Notes: a model not told the origin generated them from the letters alone. DNA of 64,000 nt from JAYYPW01 sp036128855 (GCA_036128855.1 JAYYPW010000008.1:62001-126000); one strand, 5' to 3'; positions 18,629-27,577 are shown, counted from the stretch's first letter. Numbers and translations: made by a program.

Positions 18629-19394
18629 TGTACACGGGTGTCTAAATGAACTCAATTGCCTAATTGAAAAGCTTGATCTAAAACAAGAAGACAAAGTTTG
18701 GTTTATTGGGGATCTGGTAGGGCGTGGACCTGAGGAGCAGGCAGTCGTGGAGCGTATTTTGAGTATGAAAAATACAGAGATAATTCTTGGAAATCATGAT
18801 TTACATTTTTTAGCACAACGCTTCTCATCAAAGCCCAGCATTTTTGTAAGTGATAAACAGAGGGTTCTATACTTATCATGGCTACAACGTGCTAAGTTTG
18901 TATTATGGCACAGTTATACCGATACATTTTGTGTACATGCAGGATTTTGGCATGCATGGACAAAGCAAGAAATTCTCGCCTATGCAAAAGAGTTGGTCGC
19001 TATGATACGGGAGGAACCTAAGAGGAAGGTATTATTTGATAATATGTACTCAAATAAGGCTATTACTTGGATAGAAAGTCTTGAAAATCCATATCGATAC
19101 CAAACACTCATCAATATATTTACCAGGATTCGAGCGATCAATGTACACGGAGATCTAAATTTATCTTTTAAAGGAAAGCTGCAAGATTTACCTCGCGGAT
19201 ATAAACCCTGGTATTCAACAGAAAAAGAAATGCCATGTAAACGAATAATATTTGGGCATTGGGCTAGTTTACAGGGCGTATCAGGTAATTCACAGATAAT
19301 AAATATAGATGGGGGCCTAATCCATGGAGGAAAGCTCTTAGCTATATGCCTAGACACAGGTCATAAATATATACAAGAAAAATTATCACCATAA
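18606..19394 (+). CDS. apaH: Symmetrical diadenosine tetraphosphatase ApaH
   Basis: ApaH splits Ap4A into two ADP molecules, removing a stress alarmone and the related RNA cap. The 262-residue protein has the calcineurin-like phosphoesterase motifs in order: GDVHGCLNEL, GDLVGRGP, GNHD and, later, FGHWASL. I choose ATG 18606 because the protein then begins MATFVIGDVHG as in the family, and a GGGGG stretch lies about 11 bases upstream; an ATG at 18597 is the alternative. The start lies inside the 3' end of the phosphate transporter gene, so the two are probably translated together. Confidence 0.94.
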   Translation: MATFVIGDVHGCLNELNCLIEKLDLKQEDKVWFIGDLVGRGPEEQAVVERILSMKNTEIILGNHDLHFLAQRFSSKPSIFVSDKQRVLYLSWLQRAKFVLWHSYTDTFCVHAGFWHAWTKQEILAYAKELVAMIREEPKRKVLFDNMYSNKAITWIESLENPYRYQTLINIFTRIRAINVHGDLNLSFKGKLQDLPRGYKPWYSTEKEMPCKRIIFGHWASLQGVSGNSQIINIDGGLIHGGKLLAICLDTGHKYIQEKLSP

Positions 19395-19481
19395 AGACGT
19401 ATGCTTTAAATATATCTTCGCACATTTAAAATACTTTACTGCTAGAGAAGAAAATGTTACCTTAATAGTTTGGGGGAAAAT

Positions 19482-20423
19482 ATGACTTATATACATCAAT
19501 CATTAGCATATAAGATATTGTCCTTCCTTGGGCATATAATAGGCGGCCCACACCACATTGAAGTACATATACCAAATGCAATACAAAAAAGCATGGTTGT
19601 TTCTTCAACACTACTCGTTTTTTGTGAGGCATTCATTCTGCATACGCACTATGGTATGTATATTGCATGTGCATCGGCTGGTTATCTTTGCGTCACAGCA
19701 TTATGGAGTATGTGGAATAGCATGCGTCAAGCTAAGATTACCTCTACTAATCAATCAAAGTCCAATATCACCAATCAGAAGTATGAACAAGTTACTATCT
19801 CAAATAATGCCTGGCATGAAATGTTTGAGAAATATGCTAAATTCAAAAAACAGGCCCTAGGTTATGGCGTTAATAGTCTCGAGCTGGATAACAAAGAAAT
19901 TGAAGTACTAGAACACGGCCGTAACCATAAAACGCTAGAAAACCAATGGGTTTCTATACGTAAGGAATATTCTTTATGGGTAAGTAATACAGGGCCTGAA
20001 GAGGGAAGAAATGCTTACGGAAAGAAAATATCAAGAAAACTTGATGAGTATATTCATAACTTAAATCACGCTATCAATAAACTAACGCAGGATGTAGAAA
20101 CATTAAAAAATATTCTTACTTCCCTTAGAGGTGCTGATAGCTATGAATACTTAAAAATTAATAAAGAAAGAGGAATTTATTCAGATAGGGTAACAGGTAA
20201 TAGGCCTGGGCATTATGCTACAGTAGAGGCTGCTGGAAAAGAAGAGATTGATATATTTCCTATAGATTCCACGCTGAAAAATGAAAAGAGCAAATCGCAA
20301 GAAGATGAAAAGACTAATTTGCAAGAAGATGTGACTAACCATGAGCTTGGTGTGGATTCAAAGCTATTCCTGCAAATGCAAGAACACACTGATATATGCG
20401 CCAGGTATGGTGTGAAAGTATAG
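19482..20423 (+). CDS. Orphan membrane protein with two N-terminal TM helices
   Basis: Not recognised. The 313-residue protein has a short N-terminus, two closely spaced hydrophobic helices (about 34-54 and 57-80) and a long hydrophilic, Lys/Glu-rich C-terminal part, with a coiled-coil-like section around 180-220 and a polar tail containing a twice-used Lys/Gln/Glu/Asp pattern (SQEDEKTNLQED). The ATG at 19482 has a strong GGGGGA upstream. It lies alone between apaH and rpiA. A hairpin of TM helices with a cytosolic tail is a layout seen in effectors that insert in host membranes, but that role is a guess. Confidence 0.65.
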   Translation: MTYIHQSLAYKILSFLGHIIGGPHHIEVHIPNAIQKSMVVSSTLLVFCEAFILHTHYGMYIACASAGYLCVTALWSMWNSMRQAKITSTNQSKSNITNQKYEQVTISNNAWHEMFEKYAKFKKQALGYGVNSLELDNKEIEVLEHGRNHKTLENQWVSIRKEYSLWVSNTGPEEGRNAYGKKISRKLDEYIHNLNHAINKLTQDVETLKNILTSLRGADSYEYLKINKERGIYSDRVTGNRPGHYATVEAAGKEEIDIFPIDSTLKNEKSKSQEDEKTNLQEDVTNHELGVDSKLFLQMQEHTDICARYGVKV

Positions 20424-20441
20424 TAGTTATCTAAGTCTAAG

Positions 20442-21107
20442 ATGTTCAGCAAGACAGCAATCCAACACTCGTGTAAGTATCTTGACATTAAAGAAGGGTC
20501 TGTGCTTGGGTTAGGGACTGGTCGCACAGTAGAGGCGCTGGTAGATGTACTACACGAGCACGGCAAATTAAAACTACCAGAAAAAATTGTTGTAAGCTCA
20601 ATAAGAACAGAACGATTTTTGTTAGAAAGGCAGGTGGCATGTGAGTTAGTCCAACATGCTAGTTATATCGATCTTTATATTGACGGTGTAGATGCTATAA
20701 ACCCGGAGTGGGAGTGTCTGAAAGGAAAAGGCGGGGCTATGACTGGGGAAAAACTTTGTCTAGATATGTCTCGTAAGTTTGTGGCCATCTATGATAAGCA
20801 AAAAGAAGTTGCATATTTTAATACACAAAGTGTATTACCGATTGAGGTGGTCTCATGGGCGCGTTCATCCGTAGGTCGTTTTCTTGTAAAGCTCGGCGGA
20901 AGGCCTGTACTCAGAGAGAAGAAGTCAGAGCTAGGTAATGATATTATCGACTGTTATGGTCTATCTTTTGCAAAAATCTTCTCTTTAGACAGGGATATAG
21001 CTTGTCAGCCAGGTGTAGTAAGTCATGGTCTATTTGTAAAGCATAAACCAGATGCCACTATAGTGATAGAAGGGGAGTCTGCGGTTTGGACTCAGGGTCC
21101 TAAGTAA
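20442..21107 (+). CDS. rpiA: Ribose-5-phosphate isomerase A
   Basis: RpiA interconverts ribose 5-phosphate and ribulose 5-phosphate in the pentose phosphate pathway. The 221-residue protein has the substrate loop LGLGTGRTV near the N-terminus, DGVDAINPEWECLKGKGGA (normally DGADE then KGGGGA), the catalytic Glu in MTGEK, and VLPIEVVSWARSSV. The second acidic residue of the usual DGADE motif is replaced, although both aspartates and the key lysine remain. It follows the membrane orphan with an 18-base gap. Confidence 0.92.
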   Translation: MFSKTAIQHSCKYLDIKEGSVLGLGTGRTVEALVDVLHEHGKLKLPEKIVVSSIRTERFLLERQVACELVQHASYIDLYIDGVDAINPEWECLKGKGGAMTGEKLCLDMSRKFVAIYDKQKEVAYFNTQSVLPIEVVSWARSSVGRFLVKLGGRPVLREKKSELGNDIIDCYGLSFAKIFSLDRDIACQPGVVSHGLFVKHKPDATIVIEGESAVWTQGPK

Positions 21108-21131
21108 CATCACAAAAGTTGATTTAAAATT

Positions 21132-21623
21132 CTATTCGCCAAGGCTTAGTTCACTAATTGGGCGGCGCTTGTTGCCACTATCATCAGTATCACACCAGTA
21201 GTCGACTTGTTGTTCGCCCCAGTGCCAGCTTAGTAAAACCTCTCGGCCCGGAAGTTTGCATGCCCAGTTTACTCTACCATGTTCCAGGCTGGCTACATTA
21301 CACCCTTGATCATTTAGGGCATTAAGCTCGTCTTGAATATTTGTGAGGAGGAGTTTTAGGCTACTGATAATATTAGATGAGTCTTCATCGAGTGTCTCAT
21401 ACAATAGAAGTAACTCTTTGTTGTCGCGGGGTATGAAGTCAATACCTTGTTTTTTAATGATTTTAAAAAGAGACTGTACTTGAACTTGCATCTGTTGAAT
21501 ACGAATGAAGGCAAGCTCTAGTTGAGGTATCATTCTATTGGCTTCGGCGAGTGTGGTATAGAGCTTGTGATCAATAGCTTCATCTTGAAAAGAGTCTTGT
21601 TGTTCTACTACTTCTGTTGACAT
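21132..21623 (-). CDS. DUF2203 family protein
   Basis: A 163-residue protein matching the DUF2203 family, whose function is unknown. It starts with the typical YTTLAEANRMIPQLE, has a central two-helix coiled-coil-like region, and ends in LSWHWGEQQVDYWCD and RRPISEL, which correspond to the family's Leu-rich Trp/Gly segment and its terminal RxPL. It is convergent with rpiA, 24 bases apart. Confidence 0.75.
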   Translation of the reverse strand: MSTEVVEQQDSFQDEAIDHKLYTTLAEANRMIPQLELAFIRIQQMQVQVQSLFKIIKKQGIDFIPRDNKELLLLYETLDEDSSNIISSLKLLLTNIQDELNALNDQGCNVASLEHGRVNWACKLPGREVLLSWHWGEQQVDYWCDTDDSGNKRRPISELSLGE

Positions 21624-21694
21624 GAATGGCTCCTTAACAAGTCAATATTATATGAACAACAAAAAATACTGTCAACTGAAATTTTGGATTATCA

Positions 21695-21910
21695 TCAAGG
21701 TTTATAAAAAAATCCACTAGCAAAAGATATTATTAAACTAAATATAATACAAGTAGTTAAGGGGAAATGAAATGTAATATTTCCATCTTTATCTTTCCAA
21801 ATTATATCACCTGGGAGTTTACCAAAAACACTATGTTCAAAAAAATACATCAGCAGGGATATGGCCAGCAAGGTTAACCCTACAGTCCCTAGTATCTTAT
21901 ACATTTCCAT
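21695..21910 (-). CDS. Small membrane protein, DUF2905 family
   Basis: A 71-residue protein with two transmembrane helices and the DUF2905 hallmark GKLPGDIIW between them, followed by ITFHFPLTTCI and the second helix. Family members are about 65-75 residues, so the ATG at 21910 fits best. The frame stays open upstream to 22060, and ATGs at 22021 or 22060 would add up to 50 residues but run into the promoter and start of the divergent gene. No clear Shine-Dalgarno sequence distinguishes them. Function unknown. Confidence 0.75.
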   Translation of the reverse strand: MEMYKILGTVGLTLLAISLLMYFFEHSVFGKLPGDIIWKDKDGNITFHFPLTTCIIFSLIISFASGFFYKP

Positions 21911-21976
21911 TAGTAGAGAAGAAAAAAAACACTTTAGAAATTGCCATAATTCTTCTTTAGAAGTAATCCCTAAATA

Positions 21977-22005
21977 TTGACTAAATTGGAATAATACGTT
22001 AATAT
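21977..22005 (+). promoter_or_regulatory. Strong-looking promoter of the YopJ/Ulp1-like gene
   Basis: TTGACT (21977-21982) and TAATAT (22000-22005) are separated by 17 bases. Transcription would begin near 22012, about 20 bases before the ATG at 22033, which supports that start. The promoter lies upstream of the divergent DUF2905 gene. Confidence 0.55.
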
Positions 22006-22032
22006 GATGCGTAAATAACATTATAAAGTCAA

Positions 22033-23892
22033 ATGAGACCATCGACAAACTTAAAAACAAACCTGCTTAACGAAACAGAATTCTGCATGAGAAAGATTCT
22101 CACCGAAGGCGTACAGCAAAAAAATTCTGCAGAGATATCGATTAAGTTGGCGCAATTCCTTTGTTTACATGCCAACGATATTATTGGAGAGGGTTTGGAT
22201 ATTCAATGCATGACATTTGATGCATTTATTAATGAATACATACGGATATTCAAAGAAGAGCATGAGCGTGCGGTAGAAAATAAGCAAAACCTGCATAAAA
22301 CCTTAATTATACAAAATCGCCAAGAGCACTTTTTTACCATAGATATGTATGTCAACGATCAAGGGAAGATTTATGCTCTCATACTAGATTCTATTAACCA
22401 GGCTGTAAGTGCTAGAGAGGCTATACACGTGAATTTTAGTAGTAGCTTAGGACCGTGGGAGAAAAAAAACGTACAGACTGCGCTCCAAAATGCATTACAC
22501 GAAACCTTCCAGTTGTCAGAACATGATTCTGAGAGCTCCATACCTATCGAGATCTATTTTCTAGCAGATATTCCAAGTTACACCAACGTGGTACCTATAG
22601 TGAAACAGGCTCAGGCAGATTGCGGGAGCTGTACATTTTTTTCAATTTACTACGCAAAGCTTTTACAAGGATTAAAAAATAAAGAGTTAGATCATTTTTA
22701 CAAAAATATATTGAGTAATGCAGCATCTATAACACAAGAAAAGACCATGGAAATTATAGAGCATGAGCGTAAAAATGTTAAACCAGAAAACTACAGAATG
22801 ATAAAAACCGCAGAGTATTACCCTAAAGAAAAGATGATCCATTATCTTTCATGGGACGATTTGTTATTAAAATTTCATGCCATTACGCAGACTGTTAGAG
22901 GTGTAGCCAAATTAACGGAGCAACATGAAGAGAATACAACGTTTAAATCAACTTTTGAGTGGTTCTTATACGTGAATAAAGACGGGAAGCCGGTTAATAC
23001 TAAAATCTTGCAGTATGCCTATGGTATCCTTTTGAAAGCAAAAGAGGTGCTAGTAAAACAAATAAGTGTAGAGGGTGAGCGAATAGATGATTTTTTTGAA
23101 GAGCTATTCCAAAATAAACCTGGTTGGAACATGCTATATGAAATAAAAAGCCGTATTTACGCAACACAGTTTGGAAGGGCCTATTTTGATGACTGGTTAA
23201 ACTCGATATCAAAAATGCCAAGTATAGATACTCTAAAAACGATAAAAAGCTCTTGCGAAATATTCAATTTAACAATTGCAGAAAATCTACTCGCTTCAAT
23301 TGGAGATAAGTCAGTATTCACAGAAGGAGAGGCGGCACTCATAGAGCTATCTAGTCCAAAACTCAAGAGTATATTTCTAACTAAGAGCAAAAAAAAGAAA
23401 GAAGAGAATAAAGCAAAGGAGCTACTTAAAGGCTATCTTAAAAGCGGAGAGATTCCTTATGCTTGGTTGGTAGATCCAGGGTTTATGATGTCGATAGTTT
23501 CTCAAGGTGAGATAAATACGGAACAGATACTTAGTGCAGTTGCTGCAAAAAAAAGTAGTACAAATAATACAGAAGCACAAAGCACCGAAATAAAACAAAA
23601 TGAAAAAGATGATTCGGGGGTAAACTCAGAAAGTTTAAATAATTATTCACTATTTAAAATGTTCCAACAGCAGGGTTCTATGAAAAGCTTGCGACCCAAA
23701 ATAGCACATGAAGAGCCAAAGAAGATGAAAAGAAGGCCTAAGGATCTAATGCCTTTTAGTCAGTCTCACGAGGTAACTGGGAGCCCTAGAAGCGTAGATG
23801 AGATTAGTAGATTGAGGCATAGTTTTTGGTTGGTTTCAAGCGAGCTGGAAGAAATGCAAGATAAATCGCACAATAAAATAGTTTGCAAATAA
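22033..23892 (+). CDS. Candidate YopJ/Ulp1-like (clan CE) acetyltransferase or protease effector
   Basis: The 619-residue protein is an orphan overall, but residues about 95-215 carry a clan CE pattern. H99 lies in EHFFTIDMYV, D119 in YALILDSINQ, and Q194/C197 in QADCGSC followed by FSIYYAKLL. YopJ-family enzymes show His, an acidic residue about 19 further, then Cys in a (D/E)-C-G-x-F-S-x-x-x-A-K motif, using a Ser/Thr acetyltransferase mechanism; Ulp1-type deubiquitinases share the same triad. The gap between D119 and C197 is about 30 residues longer than in YopJ. The rest is helical with a polar, Lys/Pro-rich C-terminus. A second ATG lies at 22087. The enzymatic role is inference. Confidence 0.6.
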   Translation: MRPSTNLKTNLLNETEFCMRKILTEGVQQKNSAEISIKLAQFLCLHANDIIGEGLDIQCMTFDAFINEYIRIFKEEHERAVENKQNLHKTLIIQNRQEHFFTIDMYVNDQGKIYALILDSINQAVSAREAIHVNFSSSLGPWEKKNVQTALQNALHETFQLSEHDSESSIPIEIYFLADIPSYTNVVPIVKQAQADCGSCTFFSIYYAKLLQGLKNKELDHFYKNILSNAASITQEKTMEIIEHERKNVKPENYRMIKTAEYYPKEKMIHYLSWDDLLLKFHAITQTVRGVAKLTEQHEENTTFKSTFEWFLYVNKDGKPVNTKILQYAYGILLKAKEVLVKQISVEGERIDDFFEELFQNKPGWNMLYEIKSRIYATQFGRAYFDDWLNSISKMPSIDTLKTIKSSCEIFNLTIAENLLASIGDKSVFTEGEAALIELSSPKLKSIFLTKSKKKKEENKAKELLKGYLKSGEIPYAWLVDPGFMMSIVSQGEINTEQILSAVAAKKSSTNNTEAQSTEIKQNEKDDSGVNSESLNNYSLFKMFQQQGSMKSLRPKIAHEEPKKMKRRPKDLMPFSQSHEVTGSPRSVDEISRLRHSFWLVSSELEEMQDKSHNKIVCK

Positions 23893-23924
23893 TACAACAT
23901 TAATGATACATTGATTACAATAAT

Positions 23925-24632
23925 ATGAGACGATTGCCAGTGAATAATGAAATCTTTATAAGAAACAGCCTTTTTCGCGGTTTAGAAACCTACAAAAATG
24001 AAGATAATGGCTATTCTAGTACCAATAGTTGTGATACAGACACAGACTCTGAATCAGGGCTACAACAAAGCATGGGATATTGGCATGATACGCTACTTAA
24101 TGTTTTGCATAATATGTCTCAAAAAAAAGATAACAGCACCAACTCACAGCAAATTTTGTATATACAAAATTGTATCAAAGAAATTGTTTTTCTAAGCCGT
24201 AAAATACCAAATTACACAAACAACACTTACTTAGAAGATGTAAAGCTAGCTTGCCAAGAAATATCTTGGCAAAATATGGACAGCAAGACAATAATTATAA
24301 GCTATATTGACCAAGAGATAGAAGAGCTAAAAAAAACGACAGAACACCACAGGCATGAAGTAAAAGATATATTTGAGCACTTTAATAGTGTAAAAAGTCC
24401 TGATGAGAACAACCACTCATCCGTTTTTCAGACACCACCCAAGCAAATTAAAAGCCCAAGTAATCAGACACCAGAAGTCAGCGCATATCCTCACCCGGAA
24501 ATTTCTAAGAAAAGAAAGCTGTCTGCAGTATTCCCTTATATTCCAGCTTTCACACTTGCAGATGATGATGTAGTCGCTGAAGGCAAAGAAAGACATACTG
24601 CGACTCGAGGGAGCGCGTCCTCTAGTAGGTAA
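23925..24632 (+). CDS. Orphan protein with basic NLS-like motif
   Basis: Not recognised. The 235-residue hydrophilic protein has an acidic-serine patch CDTDTDSES (36-44), a helical middle (about 50-155), a Pro/Ser/Thr-rich segment, then SKKRKLS with KKRK at 195-198, close to a monopartite eukaryotic nuclear localisation signal. It follows the YopJ/Ulp1-like gene by 32 bases on the same strand and is probably co-transcribed with it. Both genes begin ATGAGAC. No signal peptide or TM helix. An effector aimed at the nucleus is a hypothesis. Confidence 0.6.
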   Translation: MRRLPVNNEIFIRNSLFRGLETYKNEDNGYSSTNSCDTDTDSESGLQQSMGYWHDTLLNVLHNMSQKKDNSTNSQQILYIQNCIKEIVFLSRKIPNYTNNTYLEDVKLACQEISWQNMDSKTIIISYIDQEIEELKKTTEHHRHEVKDIFEHFNSVKSPDENNHSSVFQTPPKQIKSPSNQTPEVSAYPHPEISKKRKLSAVFPYIPAFTLADDDVVAEGKERHTATRGSASSSR

Positions 24633-24749
24633 TCTTATGTGCTTAAGCATAGGACGCAAGGGAATAGTGATTGGATTAGCTATTGAAAAATTCAAGGAGG
24701 CTGGTAATCTAAGTCAGTGATTAGAATCTTACATTAGGGCTTTACAGAA

Positions 24750-25139
24750 GTGAATATACATGATGACGCAGATGATCTCAAAAAGAAGCTAAATCCTTTA
24801 GCATATGCTGTTTGTGTTAATCAAGCTACTGAGCCACCTTTTAGTGGGGTAGATCTTACACAAGGCAAAAAAGGTATTTTTCGCTGCATATGTTGCCGAG
24901 CGCCGCTTTTTCATACAATGCATAAATTTGACTCCAATTCAGGCTGGCCAAGCTTCTTTCAGCCGCATACTGAAAAAGCCTTAGAATACCAGCAAGACTA
25001 CCGATTAGCGCAACCACGCACAGAAGTAAAATGTGCTAATTGTAAGGCGCATTTAGGGCATGTTTTTCCAGATGGACCTTTACCAACGGGTATGCGATTT
25101 TGTATCAATACCGTAGCACTTGCATTTGATGCGGAGTAA
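24750..25139 (+). CDS. msrB: Peptide methionine-R-sulfoxide reductase MsrB
   Basis: MsrB reduces the R epimer of methionine sulfoxide in proteins. The 129-residue product has both zinc pairs (C46/C49 and C95/C98), GWPSFF, the HLGHVFPDGP signature and the catalytic cysteine C118 in MRFCIN. It starts with GTG at 24750; nearby ATG codons are out of frame. ubiA begins 4 bases after its stop. Confidence 0.95.
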   Translation: MNIHDDADDLKKKLNPLAYAVCVNQATEPPFSGVDLTQGKKGIFRCICCRAPLFHTMHKFDSNSGWPSFFQPHTEKALEYQQDYRLAQPRTEVKCANCKAHLGHVFPDGPLPTGMRFCINTVALAFDAE

Positions 25140-25143
25140 AGCA

Positions 25144-26031
25144 ATGACTACGCATAGTCATACTCTGTACAAAAGTTCACAGGTTACATATGCAATTTGG
25201 CAGCTGATGCGAATGGATAAGCCATATGGTGTGATGTTGTTATATTGGCCATGCGCTTGGACGATTTTATTAACGCAGCAGAATACAAGTTTTCCAGGAA
25301 TCAGTTTGTTCATTTTTTTTATCGGAGCGCTTATAATGCGTGCGTGTGGCTGTGTAATAAATGATATTGCTGATAGAGATATAGATGGCCATGTTGAACG
25401 CACTAAGAATAGACCGATAGCAGCTGGTATTTTATCAATAACAACAGCGATAGTCGTTTTTTGTATATTAAGTATCTCCGCCTTAAGTCTATGGATATTT
25501 TTACAAGAACAAACACGTTTGCTCTCTATTATAGGTTTTGTACTAGCATGTATGTATCCGTTTGCAAAAAGATATATAGCATGTCCACAAGTTGTACTAG
25601 GGGTGGCCTTTGCATGGGGTGTGCCAATGGCGTGCACTGAACAGCAAGGGGCAATAGACATACGGTGTGCACTACTATATGTTGCGGTAGTAGTTTGGAT
25701 TATTGGATATGACACAGTCTATGCATTGCAAGATAGAGAAGACGATAAAAAGCTAAATATTGGCTCTAGTGCACTATTTTTTGGCTCAAAAGTACGCGAT
25801 GTAGTAGCTGTTTTATATACGGGGTTCCTATTTCTAATGGCTATAGTAGGGCGATTATACAAGTGTAGTAGTATGTATTACATAGCGTGGGTTATTGTTG
25901 GGGGTATTTTATGTATGCAAGTTATTAGTATACAAATAGCTTCAAAGCAAGCGTACAAACAAGCATTTTTATCAAATCAGTGGATTGGTCTACTCATAAC
26001 TCTTGCTATCCTGCTAGATAGATTCATGTAA
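25144..26031 (+). CDS. ubiA: 4-hydroxybenzoate polyprenyltransferase UbiA
   Basis: UbiA attaches the polyprenyl tail to 4-hydroxybenzoate in ubiquinone synthesis at the inner membrane. The 295-residue protein has about eight hydrophobic helices, the first Asp motif NDIADRDIDGHVERTKNRP and the second, D-T-V-Y-A-L-Q-D-R-E-D-D. I chose ATG 25144, five bases after the msrB stop. The 3' end overlaps the convergent hemL by 18 bases. UbiK is encoded nine kilobases away. Confidence 0.95.
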   Translation: MTTHSHTLYKSSQVTYAIWQLMRMDKPYGVMLLYWPCAWTILLTQQNTSFPGISLFIFFIGALIMRACGCVINDIADRDIDGHVERTKNRPIAAGILSITTAIVVFCILSISALSLWIFLQEQTRLLSIIGFVLACMYPFAKRYIACPQVVLGVAFAWGVPMACTEQQGAIDIRCALLYVAVVVWIIGYDTVYALQDREDDKKLNIGSSALFFGSKVRDVVAVLYTGFLFLMAIVGRLYKCSSMYYIAWVIVGGILCMQVISIQIASKQAYKQAFLSNQWIGLLITLAILLDRFM

Positions 26032-27339
26032 GCTATCGGCAAATGTTTGAGATACAGCTTGAAAGGCTTTGTCTACAGCATCAAGGGTATGCTCTAATTC
26101 AATATCTGTATGCATTATTGACACAAATCCGGCTTCATACGCTGAGGGGGCAAAATACACGCCCTGTGCCATCATTGCATGAAAAAAGGTTTGAAAAAGT
26201 CTAGGGTTAGATTGACAGGCGTCGTTATAGTTTCGCACGGGACCATGGGTAAAAAAGAACCCAAGCATGCCACCAGCGTAAGACGTAGTAAACGGTATCT
26301 CATAGCGGTCAGCAATTTTTTGCATACCCGATGTTAATCTACAAGAAAAGTCAGATAGATTACTATAGATAGCCTGCTGATCTCTTTCAAGGTATGAGAG
26401 CGTGGCAAGACCGCTTGCACAAGTAATAGGGTTTCCAGATAAAGTGCCTGCTTGAGAAACCGGTCCAGTTGGGGCTAACAGAGACATTAGTTCTGATTTT
26501 CCACCAATTGCGCCAACAGGTAGGCCGCCTCCAATAACTTTACCCAAAATAGTTAAATCAGGCTGACAGTCATATAAGGATTGGGCACCACCTAAAGCAA
26601 CTCGAAAGCCAGTCATTACTTCATCAAATACTAACAGAGATCCATATTTTTTACATAAAGAAGCAAGGCTAGAAAGAAAGCCAGGTTCAGGTAAAACAAG
26701 GCCCATATTCCCGGAAATAGGTTCAATCAGAACGGCAGCAATATCACCAGCATGCATATCAAAAAGGCTTTGTATCGATGCCAGGTCATTGTATTCCGCA
26801 AGGAGAGTATTCTGAGTTGTTTGAGAGGGAATGCCTGGTGATGATGGGCATCCTAAGGTGGTCGCGCCACTACCTGCAGACACAAGCAGGGCATCCACAT
26901 GCCCATGATAGCCGCCACTGAATTTAACAATCTTAGTTCTGCCCGTTGCAGCGCGTGCAAGTCTCACAGCAGACATAGCTGCTTCTGTACCAGAGTTTAC
27001 TAGTCTGACCATCTCGATGCTAGGCATCATGGAGATAATCTTCTCAGCCATAGTGATTTCTAGTGGGTGGCATGCTCCAAAAGTCATACCGCATGATAAT
27101 GCATCAACACAAGCGGATACTACATCAGGGTGTGCATGTCCAAGGATTGCAGGGCCAAAGCCACCAACGTAATCGATATATTGGCGATTGTCGACATCCA
27201 TTAGATACGCACCTTGTGCAGACTTGAAATACACAGGAGATCCGCCAACTGCTTGGAAGGCACGCACGGGGGAGTTTACACCACCAGGTATTAGTCTACG
27301 TGCTTGAGCGAATAAATCTGGATGGTAGTCTATAGTCAT
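26014..27339 (-). CDS. hemL: Glutamate-1-semialdehyde 2,1-aminomutase
   Basis: HemL converts glutamate-1-semialdehyde to 5-aminolevulinate in the C5 route of haem synthesis. The 441-residue PLP enzyme shows RRLIPGGVNSPVRAF at its N-terminus, NSGTEAAMSAVRLARAATGR, FSGGYHGHVD, DEVMTGFR and the PLP lysine in LGKVIGGGLPVGA. The ATG at 27339 gives the usual N-terminus; the frame extends 25 codons further upstream to 27414 but that region also holds the divergent rubredoxin promoter. Confidence 0.97.
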   Translation of the reverse strand: MTIDYHPDLFAQARRLIPGGVNSPVRAFQAVGGSPVYFKSAQGAYLMDVDNRQYIDYVGGFGPAILGHAHPDVVSACVDALSCGMTFGACHPLEITMAEKIISMMPSIEMVRLVNSGTEAAMSAVRLARAATGRTKIVKFSGGYHGHVDALLVSAGSGATTLGCPSSPGIPSQTTQNTLLAEYNDLASIQSLFDMHAGDIAAVLIEPISGNMGLVLPEPGFLSSLASLCKKYGSLLVFDEVMTGFRVALGGAQSLYDCQPDLTILGKVIGGGLPVGAIGGKSELMSLLAPTGPVSQAGTLSGNPITCASGLATLSYLERDQQAIYSNLSDFSCRLTSGMQKIADRYEIPFTTSYAGGMLGFFFTHGPVRNYNDACQSNPRLFQTFFHAMMAQGVYFAPSAYEAGFVSIMHTDIELEHTLDAVDKAFQAVSQTFADSLHESI

Positions 27340-27340
27340 T

Positions 27341-27369
27341 TTGATTGTACACAGATAAAGCACTATGTT
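27341..27369 (+). promoter_or_regulatory. Possible rubredoxin promoter
   Basis: TTGATT (27341-27346) and TATGTT (27364-27369) are 17 bases apart, 43 bases upstream of the rubredoxin ATG, in the gap between divergent hemL and rubA. Judged by eye. Confidence 0.35.
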
Positions 27370-27412
27370 ATCATGTAAGCATATGAAAATATAGATATAT
27401 GAGGAAAATTTC

Positions 27413-27577
27413 ATGCAACGCTACATGTGCATCATTTGCGGTTTTATTTATGATGAAGCTTTGGGTATGCCAGAAGATGGTATTGCCCCAGGTACTCTAT
27501 GGCAAGACGTGCCAGAAGATTGGTGCTGTCCAGATTGCGGTGCAACAAAAGACGATTTTGAGCTAATTGAGGGCTAA
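27413..27577 (+). CDS. rubA: Rubredoxin
   Basis: A 54-residue one-iron electron carrier. The iron ligands are C6 and C9 in YMCIICGFIYDE and C39 and C42 in CPDCG, with the GIAPGT and WCCPDCG segments typical of the family. A good GAGGA lies 7 bases before the ATG. It is divergent from hemL. No rubredoxin reductase or alkane hydroxylase is nearby, so its electron partner is unknown. Confidence 0.95.
   Translation: MQRYMCIICGFIYDEALGMPEDGIAPGTLWQDVPEDWCCPDCGATKDDFELIEG

Noticed and set aside
21695..22060. Full 121-residue form of the DUF2905 protein
   Set aside because: Family members are about 70 residues, and the longer form would overlap the divergent promoter; kept as an alternative start only.
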